Source: Pelagomonas calceolata (taxonomy: Eukaryota; Sar; Pelagophyceae; Pelagomonadales; Pelagomonadaceae). From it: 64,000 nucleotides of DNA. Of this stretch, positions 36,001 to 47,600 are shown one piece after another; the first letter of the stretch is position 1, and every line of letters starts with the position of its first letter. Made by a program: the position numbers and the translations under genes. The stretch covers positions 2,046,001 through 2,110,000 of the forward strand of contig CAKKNE010000003.1 of the NCBI GenBank assembly GCA_918797485.1, read 5' to 3'. Below the pieces are notes generated by a model. The model searched no databases. It was not told where the DNA came from and saw only the letters and a list, made by a program, of their open reading frames with translations.

Positions 36001-38624
36001 TGACCTGGGACCCTTATAAGGGCGGCAAGTGGAGAGCGGCGATCATGGTGCAAGGGCACACGATACCCCTCGGCGACTTCGACGTCGAGGAGGACGCCGC
36101 ACGGGCCTACGACGCCGCGCGGGCGAAGTGGGGGGCGCTGACAAGGAACGTCAGAATTCCGCTCAACTTCCCCGGCGAGGCACCGCTCGCGTCGGCGCTG
36201 GCCGCGCTGCCGCCGCTGCCCCGGGAGCTGCAGCCGCCGGCGCCGCTGCCGCCGCGCCGCCGATCTACGCCGCCGCCCGCGCCGGCGCCCGCGGTCTCGC
36301 CGGCGCCGGCGCCCGCGGAGCCGCCGCGCGCACCGGCGCCGGACGAGCGCATTCGTGTCGGCATGGTCGTCGAGGCCTCACCACATGTGTGGGGTGCCGA
36401 GTACGCGGAGAAGGTCGGATCTGCGAAACGGTACCGCGGCACTGTTAAGGCGCGCGACAGCGGAGAAAGGTTGCCGGCCGGCTGCCCTGCACCGATGCCG
36501 GATGAGCCTGTCTGGCTCGTGAGCTACGAGGACGATGGGAAGGATTGGGCGACGCCCGAGCGCTTCCTCAGCATCGTCGCGCCCGTCGACGGCCAGCGCG
36601 CGGGGCGGGAGCGGACGAAGCCGCAGTTCCTGTCAGGCTGCGTTGATGCGGACCGGGCTTACGTGCCGACGCAAGATGAGGACGACGCGCCTGGGGCGCC
36701 GGTGCCGCCGGCCGCGCAGCTGCCAACGCCGCCGCCGCCCACCGCGCCGGCGCCCGTGGTCTCCCCGGCGCCGGCGCCCGCGGTGCTGCCCGCGCCGTCG
36801 CCTCCACGCGTGCCTTCGCCACCGGCGGCCGGGCGCATCTGCGTCGGCGCGGTCGTCGCGGCCGAGTCCCAGGTGTGGGGCGCCGGCTTCGCGAGGAAAG
36901 TAGGAGCTACGAAACGATACTGCGGCACTGTGAAGGCGCGTGGCAACGGAGATATTTTGCCGGTGGGCTGCCCGCCGCCGAAGCCAGGTGAACGTATCTG
37001 GCGCGTGCTCTACGACGACGACGGCCAAGATTATGACACGCCCGAGCGCTTCCTCTCCTGCATCGTCGTCGGCGCGGTCGTCGAGGCCGCGCCAGAGGCG
37101 TTCGGCCACGACCCTACGAATAGCGTGGCCGCGCGGTACCGCGGCACTGTTGTCGAGCCCGGCGAGGCTTTTAATTTGCCGTTAGGATGCCCTCAAATCG
37201 AGGCGGGTGAGCCCGTCTGGAACGTGCACTACGACGACGACAACCGCGTCTGGGCGACGCCCGAGCGCTTCCTTTCCTGTGTCGTGGTCGCATCGGGCAG
37301 CAGCAAACGCAGGCGCTGCAGCGACAATTCGACGGCGGTTGCCGCCGCCGAAGCGGCGCCGCTCCCCCTGACCGCGCGGCGCGTCGGCGGCGAGGTCATG
37401 CCGGCGAAGAAGGCGCGCGGCCCTCCGGAGGGTTGGGAAGATTTGGTGTCGACGACGGCGGCGCCCAAGCCGTCGGTCAAGCGCGAGCGAAAGCCAGCTC
37501 CTCCACCAAACGATTGGGTGGCCGTCGGCTCGCACGTCCAGCACAGCAATGGCTTGCGGGGCGTCGTGACGAAGCTCGGAAATACCGGTCACGCAGAGGT
37601 GACGACGAAGACGGGCTACACCGTTAACGTTTTTCGCACGGATCTGACGAAAATAACGCTTACGGCGGAGGAGGCGGCGCTCTGCGACCGGAGCCGCTTG
37701 ACGCCGAACGAGTGGCTCCAGGTCCAACTAGACAGCGCCGTCTGCGCGGTATATGAGGGTCGAACGTTCGGGAACTGCTTCGCGACCAAGGACGGGCGGA
37801 CGCAGCGGATGGTCTCGGTCGAGTCGAACGGCGACGTGCGGTGTGCGCTCTGCAATTGGACCGCACCGTCAGGCGCGTCACGCGCGCTACAGAACGATCT
37901 GTCGGCTTGGGGAATATGGTCTCATCCCATCAAAACCCACTGCGGCCAGTTTGCGAGCACATTGAAGGATCCGGCGACACAACAACATGTCGAGCGCGTC
38001 CTAGCCATGGCCGCGGAGCCATCGACGCCGCCCATAGCGACCACTGATGCTAACGACGACGGCGAGACGCCGGAGCCGCCGCCACTGACCGCGCCGGCCG
38101 CGCCGGCCGCGCCGCCGCGCCCGCCCACGCCGTTCCGCCTGCCGACGCGCTCCGACTACGGCGAGGTTCCACCCACGACGCGGCTCCGCAAGCGCTCGCC
38201 GCCGCCGCCGGACGAGGCCTGGAACCCGCCGCCGCGCGCCGAGCATGCCCGGCAGACGAAGAAGCCGAGGCGATTCGCCGAGGTGGATCAAGACGTCCCC
38301 GCGCGGGCGTGGCGGGAGGGCTCACCCCGGGCGGCATCGCCCTCGCCTGTCTTCGCGGCGCCGTCGTCGGCACCCTTCGTATGTGCGACGCGGTGGCCCG
38401 AGGTTGGCGAAGAGTGCGAGTTCCTTGTCGTAGATGACCATACCCACCAGTGGTACTTGGGTCACTGCGTTGAGGCCACCGAGGTGCGCGTCGTGCTCAA
38501 CTACAACGCTTCGAAAAATAGGTGGAAGGGCGTGGTGCACGAGTTCTACAAGGACGACGACAAGCCGGCGGAGTGCATCCGGCTCCGCGAGGACGCGCCA
38601 GAGCTGCCGGCGAACATCGTGTGA
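30016..38624 (+). CDS. Giant repeat protein: four Cys/His modules, AP2-like domain, Tudor-like repeats (about 2,791 aa)
   Basis: I join four exons: 30016-30283, 30372-30566, 30634-30922 and 31001-38624. The donors (GTCGGC, GTCGAA, GTCTCG) and acceptors (GCGCAG, GACGCAG, GCGCAG) agree in phase and the total length is a multiple of three. Visible content: two copies of an AxAVRxWRSTLxPDAWDAL unit (31480-31600, 32500-32620), each followed by an FHxPGQ...DFPSPPxGYY unit; an acidic Tudor/Agenet-like pair (33615-34030); four copies of an unassigned module with CxLC, HCGQ and a later His (33044-33500, 34575-35080, 35313-35815, 37512-38015); an AP2-like domain (35979-36180: RFAGVTWDPYKGGKWRA); three repeats with WxVxYDDD and TPERFLS (36349-37290); and a final WPEVGEECEFLV/W domain. 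A nuclear, DNA- or chromatin-binding role is likely but inferred. The 34438-35090 and 37375-38030 segments are near duplicates. Confidence 0.7.
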
Positions 38625-38689
38625 CCCGGGAGTAAGTCGATATCGTGTGACCTGGCTAGCCGATACACATGTAGTTCGTTACTAGGCCC

Positions 38690-41600
38690 TCAGGGAGGAC
38701 TCGCGTTGCGCTCCCCGGGCGCGGGCGCGGGCGCCGGCGCCGGCGCGAGCGACAGCAGGTCGCTCTCGACGAAGGACGCCGACGCCGACCCCGCCGGCGA
38801 CCGCGGCGAGGGCTCCGGCGTGGGCACGGTGTTGTCGTATTTCACGGGAATCGGACTGGATGGCGGCGACGGCGGCGGCTCTATTACTTCAGAACCGGTC
38901 CAGGGTCCCGCGTAGGAGGGGTGGTCCGGGTTCTCGCAGTCGTACGAATACTTCTTGCTGTTGCGGTCGTCGGGGTCCGACAATCGCGGCGACGGGTCCG
39001 GCCCGTAGAACGTGTCCTGGACGCCCTGGGCGCGCAGTTTCTTCGGTATTCTAGCGATCGTTAACTGCAACCCACCCACCGGCGACGCTTCCACGATCAA
39101 GCGCTTGAGGATGTAGCGCGACACCGTCGCCTGGACCAGTTCCGGGTCCGTCATCCGAGATTCGTCGAACTCGATGAGCTTGATGATTTCCCTCGCACCT
39201 AAGTGCAATTTCGCGGTGTAGGACGTGACCGGATCGTAGGCCTGGATCACCAAGCCGTGGACCGCGGGCTCGCCCGGCGCTCGCGTCGTCACCGTAACCA
39301 CACAATCGCCACCGTGCGGCAGAGCCATGCCCTTGCGCATCACTAAGTCTCCCACAGTTTGTAAAGGTATAAAAGCCAAAGGCACGCCGTGGGGCCGGCC
39401 CTCGCCTTTTATTGGGTCCACTTTTATAGTGGTATCTAGACCTTGATAGGCAGATAACCAGGGCTTCTCGGGCTTGGCTTCTAGCGACAGGGTCATGTCC
39501 GGCAATGGTTCAGGCGCTTCCTCCTCCAAGTCCTTGACGAAGTCCGGGGCCTCCCTTCTTTCATTCCAGTCGCGCTCGGTTTTCAGTTGTTCGGGTGAGG
39601 GGACGTCTTTCAACCGCAAGTGGCGAATCAACCAGTCGATGGCCGCCTTGCGCGGCTCGCCCTGGGCGTGCTCGAGGCAAGGCCGGCCCATGCAGTGGCG
39701 CTGCTCGGCGCCCGTGATTCTTATTTCACACGCTCGCCGGATCCTAGGCACATAGACGTTAAAGTCCAGATCCAACTCCGTATCAATGGCGTGGAATACA
39801 CTGACCACACATTCCGTCCTCCCGACTCGTGTCGAGACTCGGAACAAGCGTCTCCTTTTGGATCGGCGATTAATCCGATCTTCCGCCTTCCTCGGCTTCG
39901 CGCCGTACTGCAACCGCCGATTCCGCTTGTCCTTGGTCTTGTCATGGAGGCGGTAGGGGTCGTCCTCGTCCTCCGTGAGGCCACCGTCGTAGTCGTGGAC
40001 GCCGTCGTCGTCGCCCATGGGCTCCGGCTCGGGACCGTGTAAGAGTGGTGCGGGCCGTCCGCCGGACCAGGGCAGGAAGCAGTCCGGCGGCGCCCGATGC
40101 GAGCACGACAACCGTAATCTCTTCGTGATAGCTAACGCTAAATCGAACCTATGCTTCGGGTTCGCTAATCTAAATGAAGGCGGCGTCCGGTTGGCCTTCG
40201 CACCGTAGTGGGCCAAAGAATCGGCGTCCTCCAGTTGTATAACTTCCCTGCACGCTTCCGGCGGTATGATGAACATGGTACGGTGCTTCGCCAGCGGGTT
40301 CCAGCACACAAACCTCAAATGAGGTAGGGGCAGGCCTTCGTCGAGACCCGACGGCGCGGGCGCCGGCGCCCCGGCGGGCGCTGGCGCCGGCGCCGGCGCC
40401 GGCGCCGGTCCTGAAGCGGGCGTCTCCGGTAATTCAAAGACGTTGACGTGGACCAAGGCGCCGTCGATGGCCTGCGCATGTCTCAAAATCTTCTTGCCTC
40501 GGTGTAAGGCGCCCTGGTCGAAGAGGCGATGCGCGTTCGCGTCCTCGTCATCAGACCCACCCAAGCCGAGAGGCGTCACCTTGAACCGCGCGTCGAAGAT
40601 GCGGTCGGTCGTCCACTTCATCGTGAAGCGATCTTCCTTCTTCACAAATTTATCGGTCTCCTCATCTACTAAACCTTCGCACAGAATCATCCGGTTCTTG
40701 ATCAGGTAGAGGATCATCTCTTCCTCTCTCTCCTGTGCAAGGAGGTGTTGCGCGTCCGGTCCGAGCGTCATTCTGAGATGCTTCAAATCTTCGATAATCG
40801 CACATTCGGCGCCCGACGTCGTATGTCGGTACGCTTCGAATCGCAACTGCCTCACGGCAACGCCCGACGTGTACTGCTCGAAGACCTTGACAAAGACGAG
40901 CTCCTTGGCCAGTCCCAAATCATCTACCGAAGGCCACGTCTCGGGCTCGAGCGGCTTTATAGATGTTCTGACACCTTGCTGGAAGATGAGGCGCATGTCC
41001 GTGATGACCGTTTCTTCTATTTCCGGAGGCGCCTCGGCCTCCGCGACCTCGATGGCGGCCGCCGGCGCTGGTGCTGGTGAGGGTGCGGGTGCTGGTGCGT
41101 CTGAAACCTCTTCAGGTGGAGGTGGTAGCTGACTCGGGTCGTCGAACCAGACCAACTGCGAAAAGTCGCCCTTCGGCGGTGGTGGTGGGAGTCGGTGTTC
41201 ATAAAATACAGTAGGAGGCGGTCTCCGGAACTTGACACTATGTTCCAATGAACCATCGTGCTCCTCGACGACTCGCTCCCTAGGATGGCCGAAGGTCGAC
41301 TGTTCGCCCGCGAAGCGTCGATGGAACGGCGCGTCACTCCCTTCTAACTCCTCGCGCGACGGCGGCCGTCTAGGTTTCAGTTTCAGAGGCGAGCCCTGTT
41401 TCTTCTTGCGCCGCAGTTCATTCGATACGGCCCTTAGTAGAACTTCGCCCGACTCCTTATCTCTAGTTAATCCATCAACCAGCTTCTGGATGCCTTCTTC
41501 TCTCGTATCTTTATTCCCTAGGACCGTAAAGACGGGCCTCGCTGGGTGCAGGTCCGTGTCCTCGAGCTCCCAGAGCTCGATGAGCCGCTCGCGCGTCACG

Positions 41601-44600
41601 CAGATCTCCGTTTGTTTGGCCGGTCGTAGCTCCATCACTTTGACAATCAAACCTTCCCCATCGCCGGCTTTCAGTTCTATCGTGAGTCGACACCGCAGAC
41701 CCTTGATCTTGCACGCCTTGTGGACGACGGTGCTGTCGAAGGTCACGCCGTCCTGATCTAAGATAGCGCCGCTGTCCGCCCCCGGGTGCTCCGTCGGCAG
41801 ATATTTTATCGTTCGTTCACCATCCTCTTCATCAGAATTGTAGCCTTCTAGCAAGCCCGAGACGCGCTTCCGTCGCAGAGATAATCTCTTGATGAGTGAT
41901 TCCCTCCAGAGACGCCAGTCGCCACCGATCGAATCCAACAGTACGGCTCGATGCGTGTCCGCCAAGCGCAACTCGCGCGTCTCCGCGGACATGGGGTCGT
42001 AGAGCACGATCCGCAATATTCGCTTGGCCGCACCGCCGGCCTCCATGACACTCAGAACAACTTTCATGTTCGAGATCGTGGCGAACTGCTTGAAGATCGT
42101 CCGGCCGGGGCCCTTGCACTGTCTCAACCGCAGCTTGAAGCCCGCACTCCGCTTGGCCCCGCCCGCGTCCTGCGAGGCCAATCGTAGATAATGAGATAAA
42201 GACCCCATGTCCTCGGCGGAGGCCTTCGAGGGCACGATCTCCATGCGGTCCGCGATGTAGGGCAGCATGGTCTCGGCGTCGTGCGACTCGAGCGCGGACA
42301 TCTCCCTTATCTTGGGATCCGCATTACCAGTGGCCACATCATGTAACAAATCCATGCCGACCGCCGTTTCCAATGATGCTGACCTTTCTGGCAGGTAGGC
42401 GTGCACTCTCAACTCCCCTCGCGCTTCCTCGTAGACTGTGAGCGTGCATAGGTAGCCCGAGATCCTTCGCGTTTCTCGCATGAGTCGTCGTAGTCTCCTA
42501 CGACATAGTAGTTGGGGCGGTGTGACCTTCTGCAGCTTCTTCGAGCGCGGCGGCTTCGCCAATAACGACAGCTTGGACTTTGCTACTGGTCTATTGGCTA
42601 ACGCCTGATTCGCGCCGCGCTTCACGACGAGTAATTTGACCAAGCGCGCGTACATCTCCTTGAGGGAGCGGGGTGGTAATTTTGCGGTGTGTTCCCGGTG
42701 CTCGATGGAATTCGGTGCTAGTAACCGATCGACATCACGTTCGTGGATAGACGTGACGAGACGAGTCGACGTCGACGGATCATAGGCGCTGAAGAAGATC
42801 CTACCACAATCATGAGCAACGTTGACGTTGTAGATGCAGTCCGGCGCGATCGTGCCGTCGTCGTGAGGTATTCTCGTTGATGCTAACTTAGCAGCACATC
42901 TATAACCTCGGCAGTCCTCCAAAGCAGCATCGAGCAACTGCGCCGACGCGGCCTTGTAGCCGCGGCCCGCCGCTTCCGACTCCTCCTCGAGCTCCGTGTG
43001 GCCATCCGACACGGTAACGACCGAAGACACCAGGTCGGGCGGTTCCTGCCGCGAGATCGTCGGCGCCGCACCACCGTTCTTCGCGAGGTAATCGCCCGCA
43101 CTCACGACGGCCTTGATCCAGTTGATCAGAGGCCCGAGAGCGTGTTCTACCGTCGGGCCGCCCGTGTCGTTGGAGACATAGGTGTCCTCGTCCGGAGCTT
43201 CGGGATCCGTGATGAGCGAAGCGCCCTCGTGCACAATAATCTCCGTGATGGGCCAGTTCTCGTGGGCGATGTATTCCTTGAGGACGAACAGTGTCTGGGG
43301 CGGGATGGTCGCCGCGTCGAAGTCTCTTAATTTGGCCACTAACTCAACAGGTCTCGCTAACAATCTTCGAGCAGCCAGCCAGGCCACGGCGGTCACCGTC
43401 CGGTCCGGACCTCGGAACTTTCGGGACCTCGTTAGCAATATGATAGCGGCCTCCATCGCTAAAGCATGACCTAAGGACGGCGGCCGCTCTTGGGTGCTCC
43501 ACGACGCTAGATTCTCAAGCGCTTCATTTTCAGTTAAACGCGCAAGATGCTCCGCCGCGTCCTGCAAGTCGCATTTCAAGTTCCGGTCGTGCATCTTATC
43601 TAGGTCTTGGATACTAACACCGTAGTGGCCCGAGGGACTCGGTGCGCACGCGCCTCGTCGGTTGCGCGCGTCGCCCAGCACCAAAATAACTCTGGGAGTG
43701 GGGAACAACGCCGCCTTGCAGAACGCCAACGCGTCGATGAACATGTGTCTACAGTCGTGGGCGACACCAGAGTCAACATCCGCCAAAACGGATTTACCCA
43801 CACTGAGAGGTGCTTGAAACGCCTCCGGATCAATACCCTGCGGCAGATCCGAACAAACGCGAACAAATTCGCCCTCGAGTTCGTTACATAGTCTATCGAC
43901 AATCTTCCGCTTGGCCACCGACGGAATGTCCCGCGCGACCAGCACGAGCAGAGGTCGAGGCCTCGGAGGCGGGCTCTTTTCGTGCTCCTCGAGCTCGTGT
44001 TCAGCCTTCGGCGGTCCCGTATCATCATCCAAAGCTTTCTCGTAGATCTCGATGCCCTGTTTGCGGACGTGAACTGCTCCTAACTGTTGAGCCAATTCCT
44101 CCTCGGCCTGTCTAGCTTTACGTTTTGCCTCCGCGGCCCGTTCCATGGCGAGTTGCGGCAGGAACGGCTCGGGCACGAAGCGCTTGTCGAGCATCAGCTC
44201 CTCGACGGCGCAGAACTCGTCCTCGCGGCAGTCTTCGGCCTTTTCCTCGTCCGTGGCGTCGAGCGCGGCGACGGGTTTTTGATCTCTGGCCCGCTCGTCG
44301 TCCTCCGTCTTGGTTATTTCACATTCTAATTCTTCCCGTACTCGTTTTAGCGCTTCTTCCGCGTCCCGCAGCCGCGTCGCGCAGTCGTCCATTTCGGCGT
44401 CGAAGGCCTTTAACTCAGCATCATCTTGCTCATTTAGTCTTGCTAAGTCACTTCCACGTTGTCGAGACCAGACCTGCTGCTGTTTATTGTCGATTGATGA
44501 GGCAGATGCTCTTACTGCTTTCGCGGCCATCTTTCGCACATGGGTCTCTCCTCCTCGCGCGCGGAACCACAGTAGCAGCTTCTCCTTGGCGAGAGCGGCG

Positions 44601-47600
44601 GCACACCGCGCTTCGCCGCAGGCCGCGGCTCGATACTTAACTTCCGGGGGCAGCTCGACCACAATCGTCTTTCGTCGCTTGGCCGCGACGGACGCGTTCC
44701 TCCGCACCAGCGCCAATTTCGCGCGAGCCTCCCGCTCGTCGATCCGAGCCTCGGTACAATCACCTCGCATTTTTGGGAGGCGAGATAAAGTGATAGTACT
44801 CCCGGACGTCCGGGCGTCGTGCATGGCCTGCGTCAACGCGTCGTCCGCGTACCTCACACGTTTGAGTGTTTGTTTACAGTCGGCGACGCGCTCGACTTCT
44901 TCTTCCCGGATCTTGATTTCGTCCCTCATACTATGAGCCGCCTCCGCGGCATCATGAGCATTGAGCTCGTCATCAGAAGCTTGGAACCGTAGGCGAGCTT
45001 GTTCTAAACAAGTGGACTCCACCGGAAACTTCTTACCTTCACTCTTCTTCTGCCTCAGGGCGGCCCCACACGCCTCGACGTCGTGCTTGTCGACTAGTTG
45101 CTGGGCTTGCAGCGTGCGTCTTCTGGAGGCACCGAGCCGTCGCCGTATCAACCAATTCGGCGTGCTTTCATCACCACCCAATTGCTCGAAGAAGTCGGCC
45201 TGCACCTCATACACAATTCGTAGGGACTGGACATATGTTAAAAGTTGGACACACGCCTTCCGGCCGACCACTACTCTCTCCATGGCTTCTATCGTCATCG
45301 TCGGGTCATTGTCGTAGGCTCGGAGGAGCTCTAGCGACTGGAGAGGTAGTGATAATAAACGAGGCGGCACGGAAGCGGGCCCCGCCGCCAGGAACCGTAG
45401 TCTCCGCAGCAGCCAGTTGCCCCGTCGCAACACCTTGACGGCCCCGGTCCACGACAGGTCGTTCCGCTCGACCTCCATGGGGTGCTTCGTCCCTATCGCC
45501 GTGTAGTCTGACAGTGTGGTGCCTAGGGCGCCGCCGCCGTCCTCGCTCAGCATGAGCATGACGATGCGGATGAGTCCTAATACAGCCGCCGGCGGGAAGG
45601 CTAGCCGAGCGTCGACCTGGGCCTCTTGGATTGCGGTTGCTAATTCTTTTAAGTCCTGGGCGAAGAGCTTTCTTACAGAAACTGCTTCCGCGGCAGCTAG
45701 GGCCTTCCTTCTTAATTCTTTCCGTCTCGAGACGCGTCGACGAGCCGATCTGCCCCTTTGAGCGGTCTGGATCTTAACGGCCGCCTTTTGCTGGTGGCTG
45801 CGTTCCCGCAACACATAATATCTAGCGCGAGCTTGCCTCCCGCGTGTAACTCTCTGTATATTATTCGCGGCGTACCTCGCGGTTCGTATCTTCTTCGCAT
45901 AGATACGGGATAACTTCCCGCGGATCCCCGCGGCGATGATCGTCGCCGCGCGCGCGTAGACCCGTCTTAATCGCTTAGCGTACAACCGTGCCAGCTTCCC
46001 GCGGACCATGCGAGTGATCGAGGTGGCCGACACGTCTTCGAGCGTGCGCGCCTTGCGCTCGTCCGCGGGATGGACGCCGCCCGGCGGCAACAACCGCCGC
46101 GCCCGCTCCAACTCCACGGCGCGACGCTTGTCCTCGATCTCGCGTTCACTCCTTTTGAGGGACTGCCTTTCTTTTTGTCTTTTTTCGTAGTCGTGCGTCC
46201 TTAGCTTGAAAGCTTGTTCTAACTCTTCAACGCGCTTCTCGGCCTTCCTGACGTCGTCTCTCAACTCCTGGGCGCGGCGCCGAGCCTCTTCCCTAGCGGC
46301 CTTGCCGCGCTGCGCTCGCTGGATCTCCGCGGCCGACTTCTTTTGTGTAGCAGCATCTCGCGCCGCGGCCTCCGCTTCCAAGCGATCCGCATCTCTTTCT
46401 AAGAGTTGGATCTCCTCCAAATCAGCCTTCATCTCGACTCGGACGGCTTTGGCCTCTCTTTCTAACCGAGAAGCTTCCCGTTTGAGTCGTCCGATGTCCG
46501 CGTCGAGAGCAGCACCTCTTGATCTACGAGTCGGTGCTCTTCTCCGACCCATCGTCGAGGCCGATTGCAGCGGCCCCAGCGCACCCGACGCGCGCATGGC
46601 GCCGCTCCGCGCGTTCTCCTCGTCCTGCTCCGACTTCACGGGTGCTTTTTGCGGGTCGTCGGCGATCGCCCTTCTAGACCATCTTCTTTTACCTTCTTCG
46701 ACTTCGTCTCCGGAACTTACATCTTGGTAGCCGATGCCGGCGGGGCCCGCGTAGGGCGCCATATGTTTAGGTGCCCGCGCCGGCTCGTCGAGCGGTCTAC
46801 CTCTATCCAACTCTAAACGTTTGCGATGTTCCTCCTCTTCTACTTGTAGAGCTGGTACTAACTGCCCGTCGTGGTTCCGCGCGAAGCGGCCTTCCCTGCC
46901 TTCCTCGTCGAGAATCACTAATTCAGCGGCTCGGACGCGCTTCAAATCAGCGTCACCAACTAAAACTTTCAGCGGTGCTGATTCACCTTTCCGTTGCGGC
47001 TTCTGCGGCTCATCTTCAACAATAACGCGAGTCTTCTTTTTCTTCGTATCCGTAGCTAGGAGAGCGGGATCATTGACCACCGGAGTCCTATAAGGTCCCT
47101 TCGTTTGTTTGGGCCGCACGCCCATGCCCGGTCGCGGACCTGTCATGGGGTCGTCGCCGTACAGGATCGAATCCTCGTCCTCCTCGTCCTGTGCGGGAAT
47201 CACGTCTCTCTCTGTGCTTGATAACGTACGATGGTCCAAAGGTAAAGGCATCAAAAAAGGGTTCCTTTGTAACGTAAAACCGGCCCACCTCCGTAATGCC
47301 GGTAGCAAGTTCAAATCATCGAGATCCGACGGTATTTTGAGTAAGTAATTAATCCCATTCCACAGGAACGGCATCGGCTTCCCGTCATCAGCGTCGCCGA
47401 TGGCCAAACGCCACCTCACGACGTGCTCGACGACTTCCGTCGTCGAGGTTCTTAACAAGTCGAACAGATCCCCGAGACCCTTGGGGACCCTTTTCAGATC
47501 ATTGGTCTGCAACCAAGAGTTGATGACGCTCTCGAGCCTCTTTAGGTAGCCCTCCCTTAACAAGATCGTCTTGAGCACTTCGAGCTCCTGGCCGGGCTCC

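Noticed and set aside
34573-38015. CRISPR-like direct repeats
   Set aside because: The repeated segments are coding duplications of about 500 bases inside a eukaryotic gene; spacing and length do not fit a CRISPR array.
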